NCBI GenBank assembly: GCA_933207985.1
Contig: OW240916.1
Span: forward strand, 321,391,872 to 321,455,871
DNA: 64,000 bases
Origin: Pelobates cultripes
Lineage: Eukaryota > Chordata > Amphibia > Anura > Pelobatidae
Direction of reading: 5' to 3'
In this document: positions 41,849 to 52,859 of the stretch, one piece after another
Numbering within the stretch: position 1 is the stretch's first letter
Layout: each line of letters opens with the position of its first letter
Position numbers and translations under genes: made by a program
Notes under the pieces: generated by a model
Database searches by the model: none
Seen by the model: only the letters and a program-made list of their open reading frames with translations
Told to the model about the DNA's origin: nothing

Positions 41849-42690
41849 TTACAAAAAACATGCCATATTAAAATCTACATTCATACCTTCTGGTTGCATT
41901 GTTTTTAAAGTATGAATCCAAAAACCTTCTCTTTGCCTTAATTTAAGTACCAGATCTCCACCTCTCGCATCTAAAGACACCTTTTCAATCCCAATACACA
42001 AAAAAGTACTTGGATTAAAATTCTGACATCTATTGCAGTGAACGGGAACTGAATGGGTTAATAATTTATTTTTAATATTATTAAAATGTTCTAAAAATCT
42101 TTTTTTCACTGGTCTGATAGTCCGTCCGACATATTGAGTTCCACAACCACATGTAAGGAGATAAACTACATGTGTGGAATTACATGTAATATGTTCTTTG
42201 ATTTTAAAATTCTTTTTAGTTCTTAAGCTAAAAAAATTATAAAACTTTTGGTTCTTATAATGACAACTTTTACATGAACCACAGGTATAAAACCCCACAA
42301 GTTTTTGTGCTTCTTCTTTACTACCGTTTCTAAAGGTGCTTGGTGCCAAAACATTTTTAAAATGTTTCCCTTTTCTAAAAATAATTTGTGGGACAGGAGG
42401 GAGTTCAGTTTTTAAAAAATCATCTTCTAATAAAAGAGGCCAATGTTTCTTTAATATTTTCTTAATATCTTTAGCATGAGTATTGTACTGAGTATTAAAA
42501 GAGAAGGCAAATTTATTATTAACCAATGGGACTCGTTTTTCCTTATTTCATAGTAAATCTCCTCTCTCTTTGTTATAGGAATGCATAATCTCCTTATTTA
42601 TAAAATTATTAGCATATCCCTTTTCTATAAACTTATTTTTAAGGAAAGAGGCCTGGTCTAAAAAGGTTTTTCCATCTGTACAATTCCTCC
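41849..42690 (-). pseudogene. PLE: linker and GIY-YIG endonuclease
   Basis: The enzyme nicks the target for insertion. From 42690 down: a linker (NCTDGKTFLDQASFLKNKF, then FIEKGYANNFINKEIM), a TGA near 42548, then a 225-codon frame starting at 42526. Motifs: FAFSFNTQYNTHAKDIKKIL, PPVPQIIFRKGKHFKNVL, a cysteine motif GFYTCGSCKSCHYK, then the nuclease: HVVYLLTCGCGTQYVGRTIR (the GIY-YIG module), VKKRFLEHFNNI, and a C-terminal DLVLKLRQREGFWIHTLKTM. This order is specific to Penelope-like polyproteins. The single stop breaks the ORF. Confidence 0.88.
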
Positions 42691-43110
42691 TAATTCTTGT
42701 GAATTGACTTCGTGGAACACCACGAAGCCAATTGGGATGATGGTTGCTCTCTGTGTTGATATAACTGTTTAAAAAATGTTTTTGTCTTTATCTTTTCATC
42801 GTCAATAAAAATAGTCAAATCTAAAAAATTAATCTCATTATGACTAAAAATTGGAGAAAAAGTTAAATTAACTTGGTTAGAGTTAATATAATCAATAAAA
42901 TCTAATAAACTACTTTCGGAGCCATCCCATATAAAAAGAATATCATCTATATACCTTCTCCAGAATACCAAGTTCGCGCCGAATGGGTTGTTCGTCCATA
43001 TAAAATTATTTTCCCAAAAATCTAAAAAAAATTAGCATAACTCGGCGCGAACTTGGTACCCATGGCTGTTCCTTGTAATTGTAAATAAAAATCTTCATTA
43101 AAAGAGAAAA
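42690..43110 (-). pseudogene. PLE: reverse transcriptase C-terminal half
   Basis: From 43110 down: [20 protein letters not shown], a frame slip near 43020, NPFGANLVFWRRYIDDILFI with the catalytic YIDD at about 42955, and NEINFLDLTIFIDDEKIKTK. A second slip near 42760 precedes the linker. The N-terminal RT blocks are missing: the coding part runs directly into the right inverted arm region, so the copy is 5'-truncated. Confidence 0.85.
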
Positions 43111-43163
43111 AATTATGAGTTAGAATAAAATGAATAAAAGAATAAAATGAATACTATCTAATA

Positions 43164-43394
43164 AAAGTTACATTTTTAATACTATACAGTTATACACTAT
43201 AGTCTGTCTTTGTGCTTTGTTTTAAGCATTTATCTCTACACTAAGAAGAGATTTTAAGAAGACTGTTTATATCCTGCCTACTAACATCTTTGTTTGTGAG
43301 TGCATTTGAATTTTTTTATGGTATGTTTTTTATTTTTTAGTCTGCACTATTGGTCTCCCTTTGTATTTTTTAGGTTGTGCTTTTTAGTGTTTTA
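43164..43394. repeat. PLE terminal inverted arm, right
   Basis: Partner of the arm at 40937-41165. It lies at the 5' side of the truncated minus-strand ORF. Confidence 0.9.
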
Positions 43395-43549
43395 TATTTA
43401 TGATATTGAAGACATTGAGGAGTCTTTGCACCTCCTAATTTGGAGTATTTATATTTTATATAATTTTTTCCCCCGTTTGATAGCCACAAGGGTTGTTTTG
43501 CATTGTTTGCAAATCACCATATTTTGTCTGTAGATTCTAAAAAACACCC

Positions 43550-43720
43550 GGGATCATTGCATATCTTAAAATTTCCAAATTAGATATTTTTCCTCAGCTT
43601 TTCCCTTCATATTTAATTTGCAAGTATTCAGAGTTTGGTAAATAACTCTGTTGTTATAATTTCCTCATCTTCTAAAGCGACCTATAAGATCTGCTGCAAA
43701 ACATACTTACATCCACCATG
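43550..43720. other. Short non-coding spacer
   Basis: Nothing recognisable between the PLE and the satellite-bearing element. Confidence 0.5.
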
Positions 43721-43721
43721 T

Positions 43722-45415
43722 TCCTATTTAGGAGGAACAGTTCCTATGTTGTATCCAAGTCCCTCTGTCCCTCTCTTCTAGGAGCTCTGTATCGGTGGGT
43801 CTGAGTGTATAACAGAGCTCCACAGCAATAATACTCCCAGTAATGTGTCTGAGTGTATAACAGAGCTCCACAACAATAATACTCCCAGTAATGTGTCTGA
43901 CTGTATAACAGAGCTCCACGGCAATAATACTCCCAGTAATGTGTCTGAGTGTGTAACAGAGCTTCACAGCAATAATACTCCCAGTAATGTGTCTGAGTGT
44001 ATAACAGAGCTCCACAGCAATAATACTCCCAGTAATGTGCTAAGTGTATAACAGAGCTTCACAGCAATAATACTCCCAGTAATGTGTCTGATTGTATAAC
44101 AGAGCTCCACAGCAATAATACTCCCAGTAATGTGTCTGAGTGTATAACAGAGCTCCACAGCAATAATACTCCCAGTAATGTGTCTGAGTGTATAACAGAG
44201 CACCACAGCAATAATACTCCCAGTAACGTGCCTGAGTGTATAACAGAGCTCCACAGCAATAATACTCCCAGTTATGTGTCCTACTGTATAACAGAGCTCC
44301 ACAGCAATAATACTCCCAGTAATGTGTCTGAGTGTATAACAGAGCTCCACAGCAATAATACTCCCAGTTATGTGTCTGAGTGTATAACAGAGCTCCACAG
44401 CAATAATACTCCCAGTAATGTGTCTGAGTGTATAACAGAGCTCCACAGCAATAATACTCCCAGTAATGTGTCTGAGTGTATAACAGAGCACCACAGCAAT
44501 AATACTCCCAGTAACGTGCCTGAGTGTATAACAGAGCTCCACAGCAATAATACTCCCAGTAATGTGTCTGAGTGTATAACAGAGCTCTGCAGCAATAATA
44601 CTCCCAGTAACGTGTCTGAGTGTATAACAGAGCTCCATAGCAATAATACTCCCAGTAATGTGTCTGATTGTGTATAACAGAGCTCCACAGCAATAATACT
44701 CCCAGTAATGTGTCTGAGTGTGTATAACAGAGCTCCACATTAATAATACTCCCAGTAATGTGTCTGGGTGTATAACAGAGCCCCACAGCAATAATACTCT
44801 CATTAATGTGTCTGAGTCTATAACAGAGCTCCACAGCAATAATACTCACAGTAATGTGTCTGAGTGCATAACAGAGCTCCACATCAATAATACTCCCAGT
44901 AATGTGTCTGAGTGTATAACAGAGCTCCACAGCAATAATACTCCCTGTAATGTGTCTGACTGTGTATAACAGAGCCCCACAGCAATAATACTCCCAGTAA
45001 TGTGTCTGAGTGTATAACAGAGCTCCACAGCAATAATACTCCCAGTAATGTGTCTGAGTGTATAACAGAGCACCACAGCAATAATACTCCCAGTAAAGTG
45101 CCTGAGTGTATAACAGAGCTCCATAGCAATAATACTCCCAGTAATGTGTCTGACTGTGTATAACAGAGCTCCACAGCAATAATACTCCCAGTAATGTGTC
45201 TGAATGTGTATAACAGAGCTCCACATTAATAATACTTCCAGTAATATGTTTCGGTGTATAACAGAGCCCCACAGCAATAATACTCCCAGTAATGTGTCTG
45301 AATGCATAACAGAGCTCCACATCAATAATACTCCCAGTAATGTGTCTTTAAACTACAATAACTGTTTTAGATATCAGTCTGTGTAAATAAGATACATTGT
45401 TCTTCTCCTAAATGA
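43722..45415 (-). mobile_element. TIR element carrying the 48-bp satellite, copy 2
   Basis: Left edge tatttaggaggaacagttcc, right edge gttcttctcctaaat; the edges are imperfect inverted repeats (ATTTAGGAG core). Between left edge and array is tccctctgtccctctcttct. Between array and right edge is aatgtgtctttaaactaca and agatatcagtctgtgtaaat, which in reverse complement is the left flank of array 1. A third copy without satellite lies at 52320-52845. No transposase is present. Target duplication and superfamily not resolved. Confidence 0.6.
43800..45345 (-). repeat. 48-bp satellite array, copy 2, about 32 units
   Basis: Same unit as 1616-4005 but in opposite orientation (plus strand reads cagagctccacagcaataat, actcccagtaatgtgtctga, gtgtataa). 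More divergent than array 1, with scattered point changes and 2-bp (TG) insertions at several unit boundaries. The open frames on both strands are repeat products. Confidence 0.95.
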
Positions 45416-45419
45416 CATT

Positions 45420-46990
45420 TTCACGTGTCATTTAAGTGGTGTATCTCAAGGAAAACATGGTGGATTTGGCAGTTCTAAGCAGGAGAGCTCCTACCACAGT
45501 ATGTTATGACATTTGCATTGAAATGTCCTTTTAAGACGGCAATGACTTGTCCCCAGGCATAGCTATGCACTAATGGGGAATACGTTGTACATACTTTAGA
45601 TGTAACTAGGATACATTAGAATTGCCTTTGGCTATGTATTCATACAGTTACCATTTACTTATAGCATGAGCGTAGAAACAAAAATGCAGGAAGGCAGCAT
45701 TTTATTCAGAAAATATGTTGCTCCCTCTTACCAAGGAAGCATGTATCAACCAATATCAGTTCACTAAACACATCATTCTAGTGAATAGAAAACTGAAGTG
45801 TAAGTAAGGCAAAATTTGCTGGTTTACAATAATTCTCCAAAATTGTTGTTAGAGAATTAAACTCTGTATATGTGTAAAGGCTCATATCATCCTGGCACAC
45901 GTGCCCCAGAGAACCCCAGCTGCGCAGGGGTGAAGCCCGGCCAGCTGAAGTGCTATCTCTCTTATGGAAGAAATATCAGATTAGTGTCGCTGGGGGCCAT
46001 GTTTAATGCCGAGCTTCTCCAGATCTTTATGGGAAACTTTTCGTTGCTGTCAAGAGAAGTCTGATCTGAAGAAAGGAGCAGAATATTTTCCATTTACTAA
46101 TATTACGGCTCAGCAGGAACAAATGTGAGCACCTCCTCCTACAGGCTCAATCATAGATTTATAAGTGAGACTTTCTTCCAATCACAAATGTGAAGGAAGC
46201 TATCAGTAAGGAGATGGGAGTAGACATCATCTGGCCTTCATTATCCTGCACAGCAGCTTCACGTTTCTACATAAATGAAATTACTGCAGAGTGCGGAACT
46301 ATATAACCCATAAGTTCTAGCTTGACATGTTCAGTAATGTCTCATATAAAAACATGAGAGAACCTGGACTAGCTCAGGAAGTTCAACTATTTTCTGGTGT
46401 AAGAAGATAAGAAGCTGCAACTTGTGAACATTTGCAACAAAGTGAAGTTTCAGCCTTTGGTTTAGAGAAGCACAAAAAATATGGTGGACAGCCACACCTT
46501 AATAAGGAAAAAAAAAATCTCAATATAAAACATGCATGAATAAATAAATATACAAAGCATCTTCTGTAGATGTGCAGGCTAAAAACTCAATATATATATA
46601 TACAGATAAGTATAGAAAAGATCGTATGGTCATTTGCATATCATATAGAGGAAGGTTTAAATAAATCCAATCTCTGTCCTCGTATTTGGTAGTGGGCGTC
46701 TTTCTTTACAGACTCACGTAGTATAGTGCCAGTTAGTATCCAATATATATAGGACAAGAAAAGAAACACCAATACGTGTAGTATAGAAGAATATATAAAA
46801 TATATAAAAAGTTTCCCACTCACAAACTCCAGAGCACCGACTTGAAGAGTCCCCACTTTAAAGGATATGTGGTTGGACTCCATTTATACTGTATTTATTA
46901 TTGCTATTTTTACAGTTTATTTACTTAGCACAGCCCTTTTTTATTTTATCCTTTGTAGAGCATGGAGTAGACCTGGCACAGAGAGCAGGA
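45420..46990. other. Non-coding stretch
   Basis: No gene or element recognised. (TA)n-like tract at about 46590-46605. Confidence 0.45.
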
Positions 46991-46996
46991 AGTGAT

Positions 46997-47170
46997 GTCA
47001 CTTCCCATTCACAAGACATAGAAACATAGAATGTGACGGCAGATAAGAACCATTCGGCCCATCTAGTCTGCCCAATTTTCTAAATACTTTCATTAGTCCC
47101 TGGCCTTATCTTATAGTTAGGATAGCCTTATGCCTATCCCATGCATGCTTAAACTCCTTTACTGTGTTAT
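46997..47170. repeat. Interspersed repeat, LINE/SINE-tail type
   Basis: Carries gaaacatagaatgtgacggc, agataagaaccattcggccc and atctagtctgccc, a phrase I recognise as a common amphibian and reptile interspersed repeat. Its class (possibly CR1-related) cannot be fixed from this copy. Confidence 0.5.
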
Positions 47171-47374
47171 AATGTGAATTTCAATACAACTTTGTCATAG
47201 TGTCACTTAGTTTAAATTTTCAGCCTGTGATTAAGTAATCTTTTCCCATTTTAGTTTGTTGGACGGAAAACTTTCAGTTAATAGACCTGTGAAGAACTCT
47301 TCGATTTTGTATAAAGTATGAATAATTGAGGCGCTGTTGAATTAATTACAATAGACAAATCTTTTCCAACTTAC

Positions 47375-47455
47375 TTAGGCACAGATGGGGATTGAACCCC
47401 TGATCTTTGGTTTACGAGTGCCAGGTCTCACTGAGAAGAAGGGAGTCTCTTACAG
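47375..47455 (-). ncRNA. tRNA-Thr-like SINE head or tRNA pseudogene
   Basis: On the minus strand the 3' half of a tRNA is readable: anticodon-arm region with CTCGTAAACC (CGT anticodon context), AAGATCA, then the T-arm GGGGTTCAATCCCC and the closing TGTGCC. This resembles tRNA-Thr(CGT). The 5' half (D-arm) is strongly diverged and no cloverleaf closes. A following AT-rich body (agtaagttggaaaag and onward) suggests a tRNA-derived SINE. Not a working tRNA gene. Confidence 0.5.
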
Positions 47456-47846
47456 TTCTATAGGTTGCAGGGCCCCAATCTATGGATGGATTATATGATT
47501 GGAATTTTATCTTCCTAGTTACTCGGCCAAAGCATGGCTGTTCAGCCGGAGCCCTGACTGCCCCTGGCCCTAGATCGATGACTGATCTACCCGAGAGGTC
47601 AAGAAAAAAGAAAAAGAGGCAGCACTTCAAAATGCAAGTGGTAACACCATCTATTAAAGGGTAAGCATACTTGCCAACAGTCCTGTTTTTGCAGGAAACA
47701 GTCCCGGCAAGTGCACTTTTCAGCCAGGGCCTTTACATCCATAAAGTCATACATGCTCAGCCTTAGGGCACACTGTCTCTGTGGGTTCAATATTACAGTG
47801 AACGGCAGGAGGTAAGCACACAGAGTTCTCTCCTACCAGTACCTCA

Positions 47847-48009
47847 GTGTAGCATTGCCGAGCCGGGCAGACCTCAGTACAGGAGCTTCTGTTTCCTGTA
47901 CCCGGCCAAACTGACAGGAAGACAGGAAGAGAGCACTTCCTCTCAGACAGGCCATGTACAGAAAACAGAAGCTCCTGTACTGAGGTCTGCTCCGCTCGGC
48001 CACGCTACA
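47847..48009. repeat. Long hairpin (imperfect inverted repeat)
   Basis: Arms 47847-47905 and 47953-48009: gcagacctcagtacaggagc and ttctgttt against their complements, about 57 bp each with few mismatches, separated by 47 bases. Both arms end in gtgtagc on the outside. It adjoins the GA-rich block and may be one end of a foldback element. Confidence 0.8.
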
Positions 48010-49070
48010 CAGGGAGGTAGGATGCACACCAGGGAGGGGAAAAGAACACTAAGGAGGGGGGTACCAACAAGAAGGGGAGGGAAGGAGTAGCACCAAGGAG
48101 GGGAGGGGGGTGTGAGGACTATTATGGAGAGGTGTTGGGGGAGACGACCACTAAGGGACAAGGGGAGGGAGAGGAGAGAGCACTAAGAGACAGGGAGGGA
48201 AGAGAGGAGAAACCATTAAGGGATGGGGGGAACCACCAAGGGATGGGTGAGAGGAGAGACAACTAAGGGTTGGGGGAGGCAAGATGGGAGAGCACTAAGG
48301 GGCATGGGGGAAGAGGAGAGAGCACTAAGGGGCAGGGGGGAAGAGGGGAGACCAGTAAGGGTCAAGGGATAGGGAGAGCTTTAAGGGACAGGAGGGGAAG
48401 GAAGAGCTCTGAGGGACAGAAGGCACTAAAGGACCTGAGATGAGAGCACCAAAGGACGGGGCAGGGGAGAGCACTAAGGGACAGTAGGGCAGGGAGATCA
48501 CTAAGTAACAGTGGGGCAGAGGAGAGCACTAATGGGCAGGGGAGATCACTAAGGGGCAGGGGAGAGCAATAAGGGACAGGAGGGGAAAACTCAAAGGGAT
48601 AGGAGGGGAGGGGAGAGTACTACGCAACAAGAGGGGAGAACTCTAAGGGAGAGGAGGGACAGGTGAGAAGAGGAGACCACTAAGGGACAGGGGGATGAGA
48701 GGAGACCACTAAGGGACTGGGGGGGAATGAAAGAGATAATTAGGGGACAGGGGGAGTGGAAGAGACACACAGAGAGACTGAGGAAGGGGTGAAAGAGAAG
48801 CGCAAAGGGGTTGGTAGGGGAGAAAGAGACACACAGAGGGAGACACACAAAGGGGCCTAGGAAGGAAAATACACACAGAGGGGCTTGAGGGTGAAAGAGA
48901 CACACACAACAGAGCTGGGAAGAGTAAAAGACACAACGGGGCTGGGGGGAGTAAGACATGCAAAGTGGTTGGGAGGGTGTAGGAGACATACAAAGAGGGG
49001 GGATAAGAGACACTCAAGGGGCCTTTAAGAGATACACTAGAGGGGATGTAAAACACAAAAATTAAAAAAA
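48010..49070 (+). repeat. Degenerate GA-rich tandem repeat
   Basis: Units such as agagcactaagggacagggg (about 25-35 bp), later agagacacacagaggg. This is the reverse-complement counterpart of the CT-rich blocks at 7860 and 20870. Low-complexity open frames on the minus strand are not genes. Confidence 0.75.
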
Positions 49071-49149
49071 AAATTAAATTATATTAACAAAATAATTAGA
49101 ATAATAAAAATAAAGAGATGCTCCCCTCTCAGCCCCGGCAAGACTGCCC

Positions 49150-49500
49150 CATAAACTCTCTCTTTTACATAACAAACACACATACACAATGCATCCCTAC
49201 ACATACACAAAAACACACACACACACAGAAACACCCAATACATCCCTACAAATACACACAGAAACACACAATGCATCCCTACACACACTGACAGAAACAG
49301 ACAATGCATCCCTACACACACATACACACACATAAACACACCATGCTTCCCTTGCACATAGAAACAAACAATGCATCTGTTACACACACAAACACACACA
49401 AACACAATGCATCTCTTACACACACTCAATGCACCCCTTACAGACACACCCTGCATCCCTCACATACACAGAAATACACCTTGCATCCCTTAAACATCTA
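49150..49500 (+). repeat. CA-rich minisatellite
   Basis: Repeated cacacacaatgcatccctac with variable CA stretches, period about 40. Non-coding. Confidence 0.85.
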
Positions 49501-49509
49501 TTTTCAGCT

Positions 49510-50320
49510 GTTTTTTTTTTTTTGTATAGCCTGTTCTTCTGTTCCTGTTTGGATTTGTGGTGTCCGTTTATGCACAGAGCACCTCCAGAGATAGTGACCG
49601 GATCGCGAGGTGGAAGCACAGTGCGGGGTGTCTGGTTTCCTGCTACACGAGAGATCAGTCCCCTGAGCAGAGGACAAAACTGTTGAGGGGAAAAATTATG
49701 TGTATTGGTGCAAACAGAAAATGCAACAAACATTGGCTTGAAAACAGCTGCAACACTTTTTATAGATAACTCCCATTGTACCCCAATACATGCTTCCCAC
49801 ATCTGCAAAAATACATCTCCCTCAGCCGCACCCTCCTCCAAGTTCATCGCCTCCCAAAGTCTGAAGGGAGTGAGACATGGTTGTGACATTGTAGCTCTGT
49901 CTCTTCCCTGGGAGCTGGTCCGTAGAGCCAGAGTAAATACAGAGACTGGTCTCACCATACCAACAATATAAAGAGCTGCCTGGGATCAAAGGAACTGTGT
50001 ATAAACTCATAAACCCACAATGTGTTCACGCATTCCACCAAATATATATTAACCCTTCCTTCTAATGATTTGTTTAACAATCTGCCACTCAGAGAGTTAA
50101 GATTCTCCGCTAAAGACTTAGTCCTTTCCAATACAGCACTGAAAGATTTATATAATAACAAGAGAATTCTATTGAATCAAAAAAATAATTGAAATAAAAA
50201 AATAATTTGAAAAATAAAGACATCTCTACAACTCGTCCTAGTGACGTCCAGGCAATCTAAGCCTCAATTTTGCAATTAAATATTTAATTCCCTCAGTTTG
50301 CTGTTAAGTGGATATGGTTT
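49510..50320. other. Non-coding stretch
   Basis: A poly-T run at 49510-49523, then no recognisable gene or element. The 180-codon minus-strand frame (49416-49958) has no family features and begins in repeat DNA. Confidence 0.4.
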
Positions 50321-50329
50321 TAGCTGTGT

Positions 50330-50460
50330 TCAATCTGATTACAGTATTATTAGCTGAGGCAGCGTTACCTGCGATTAGGACTTGTCTGTGCGCATTGTTC
50401 ATCTATATTCCCCAATTTGAACTGCCCTAGGGAAATAAATGCTCTCAATTTCACAGCAAG
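50330..50460 (+). repeat. Unclassified 130-bp repeat, copy 2
   Basis: Counterpart of 18015-18150, same orientation, differing by scattered substitutions (for example tgcgattagg for tgtgatcagg). Confidence 0.6.
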
Positions 50461-50912
50461 CTCACTGATGGATCGTATTAACTAAATCGGGAATCATCGT
50501 GAATTGATGTATTGCATAAAATGCAGACTTCAATGAACAAATTAAGGATTTTCAAACTAAATTTTTTGTTTTAAAGTATTATTTTTCTCTAAAATGGGAA
50601 TTATGGAAAAGTGAGAATTAAATTGCAAGTTTTGGGTCGAAGTCTGTGCGGTGGAAAAAGTAGCTGCAGTTGAGAATTATTCCAGTATGGTGAATTTTAC
50701 ACTAAGATTTGTAATTTCGTGAATCTGGGAATCCACCCGGACATTAAGATACAGATATTACACCAAAAGTGTAAATGGATAAACAGCTTGTTAATGGATA
50801 AACAGCTTGTTAATGAATACTAATTACAGTGACATACCACAGACATGATATACTGCACCTAACAAAACAAACGTTACATTGAATCGTGTCTGTATGCAGT
50901 GTCTGGTATTAA

Positions 50913-51026
50913 AGGAACACTCTGGGCACCATAACAACTTCATTTTGGTTATGTGAGCTATCCCTTTTTAGAGCAGATATCAATGGGTTAAAAGCAGGTG
51001 CAGTATGAACTCCACTAACATTAAAG
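50913..51026. mobile_element. piggyBac-type MITE fragment
   Basis: After TTAA the sequence reads AGGAACACTCTGGGCACC, the TIR type seen elsewhere. The right end is not clear; it may stop near acattaaagg (51020). It lies about 110 bases upstream of the candidate promoter. Confidence 0.5.
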
Positions 51027-51104
51027 GGGGGTGTATATATATAAACCATTTTTTTTGGCAGGAGAACTGTGTATGGTCTTCAGGGCAGGGTTAGGGACTC
51101 GGAC

Positions 51105-51210
51105 ACACCCAACAAGCTGCCTTTGGGGCTGATATAAACCAAGCCTCAGATCAGAGCTGGAATTGTCAGGTCAAAAGTAATATCAGGAAAGAAGCTGTGC
51201 TGCTGTACAG
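51105..51210 (+). promoter_or_regulatory. Candidate TATA promoter and leader exon
   Basis: ggacacaccc (about 51101; CACCC-type box) is followed by gatataaacc (TATAAA at 51133-51138). Transcription would start about 51160-51170, giving a leader exon of 40-50 bases that ends gctgtacag with the consensus donor gtaagtga at 51211. No ATG-led frame is needed in it. The next candidate exon on the same strand is at 61033. The sequence signals are individually common; their spacing makes the call plausible but unproven. Confidence 0.35.
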
Positions 51211-51219
51211 GTAAGTGAT

Positions 51220-52315
51220 CCTGCGCTTAGGATGAAAAGGGGCAATGGGAATAAATACAATGATTAGAGACGGCTGGGTGAGAGATTGAAATGTGAATGG
51301 ATTGGTATTTTGGTGTCACTGCTGTCAATTCGCAACCTATATATACATTTATTTCTTTCTTTATGTTTATAGTTAGCATTTTTGTTTCCATTCTGTAAAA
51401 TGCAACTTGCAACTTAATTAGTGCAATGTATAACTTCCTGTGTCTTTGAATGGGATATATCATGCTGTCACACTTATTATATTAATTCTGTTGCTCTGGT
51501 AATGATACCGTTCAGTCTATTCGTGTCCTCTGCACATCTCACGTGACTACAAAGCAGAATTTGTTAGCCCCCAAAATATAATATTGTTATAGAGTGTGTG
51601 TGTATATTATAACTTTAATATCACTCCAACTTTTGTGGACTTTGTTTGTTCTTAATTTATAATTTTGATTCAGTGTTAATTGTTTGGTTTTCAAACTAAA
51701 CAAATATTTTTATTTAATTGTTTTTTTGGAAATAAAATTACTGTTTGTTTTTCCTTGAGGACTGGGTGAGGACAAATCTTCTGTAGTATTCAAATGTATC
51801 TCACTCTGGAGATCTTAAATAACACATGATTTATGTCTCAAATCCTCCCACTCACCTGAACCTGTCCTCATTTAGGCTTTGTGTAAAAACGAAAGATCTT
51901 GGGGGTAGTGTTGTGTTTTTTTTGGTTCGCGATTGAATAGAACATTCTATACATACAAAATCTAGCTAGCTCTACAGATGTGACAGAAGGCTGGATGCAG
52001 AAACGTTGGGGTGTTTATGAGTCTCCAGGTCTGGGTTAGTTATGCCCTAGGGTTTCTTCATATTTTGGATTTGCAGTGAGCATTTCAGTGCCTGGGTTTG
52101 TGTGCATGGTTCATTTTCTACATGTATGCACTTTGCACTCTTCTATGTAATATTATGTGTGCTTGCAGTTTATTACTTTTCTTCACATGACTTATAGAAC
52201 AAGAACATTGCCTGGCTGCTAGGTCATGGCATGATCATCAACAATGAACTGTCACTCATTGTGGTCAAAGTTATCTTGCTAGATATGGTCCAAGTGGTGA
52301 TTATGGCTGTAGTTT
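51220..52315. other. Non-coding stretch (putative intron)
   Basis: AT-rich, no gene or recognised repeat. Confidence 0.45.
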
Positions 52316-52319
52316 TATC

Positions 52320-52845
52320 TAATTGATCCTATTTAGGAGGAATGGTGCATACTTTTTGGCCCAAATCCATCAGTTTCTCTCTTCTATCCTAATGTTTCTT
52401 TAAACAACGATAAATGTGTTTAGAAATCAGGCTGTGTCAGACGTGGGCACACCTCGTTGCCCGCACAGTGTGTCTCCATGGGCTGGTGAGGGAAATCAAA
52501 GACCGCCCTCACCAGCCCACAGGGAGGGAGGAGACGACCTGGGGAGTTCTTGCCAGCAGTTCCAGGGGTTTCCTTTATTGCGAGGCCGGAGAATTGCCAA
52601 GGGTTCACTCACACTAGGACCGTTAGGGATGGCAGCAATGATTCTCCCCACCCTCCCCTCAGGCAAAAGGTAAGACAGGAGGGGGGCTATTTCCTAATCT
52701 GTCTCCCTACCCCCACACTCCATTCCTCCAAACCGATTAGCACCTTCACACACAGTACACCAACAGCACACACAGTGTGTATGTGTGTAGCTGCACACCC
52801 CTATAGGCTGTCTAAATTAGATACATTGTTCTTCTTCCACATTAT
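52320..52845 (-). mobile_element. TIR element, copy 3 (without satellite)
   Basis: Edges tcctatttaggaggaatggt and attagatacattgttcttct match those of the satellite-bearing element at 43722-45415. The interior starts with gtttctttaaacaacgata and gtttagaaatcaggctgtgt, then an unrelated segment in place of satellite. That segment has an inverted pair (gggctggtgaggg at 52480 against ccctcaccagccc at 52507). This shows that the 48-bp array is an optional expansion within the family. Confidence 0.55.
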
Positions 52846-52859
52846 ATTTTAGTTATAAA

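Larger units (their letters stand above)
40937..43531 (-). mobile_element. Penelope-like element (PLE), 16-bp flanking repeat
   Basis: AGATTCTAAAAAACAC occurs at 40921-40936 and 43532-43547, a plausible target duplication. Inside are inverted arms of about 230 bp (40937-41165 against 43164-43394), with a minus-strand RT and GIY-YIG endonuclease and a hammerhead ribozyme between the ORF and the left arm. This combination is diagnostic of PLEs, which often carry inverted or tandem terminal repeats. The copy has frameshifts and a stop. Confidence 0.88.

Noticed and set aside
47375..47455. Working tRNA-Thr gene
   Set aside because: The D-arm and acceptor 5' strand do not match; no cloverleaf closes.
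48591..49056. Minus-strand 115- and 140-codon frames
   Set aside because: Translations of the GA-rich repeat.
49416..49958. 180-codon minus-strand frame
   Set aside because: No recognisable domain, starts in unique DNA and runs into the CA-rich minisatellite; likely chance.
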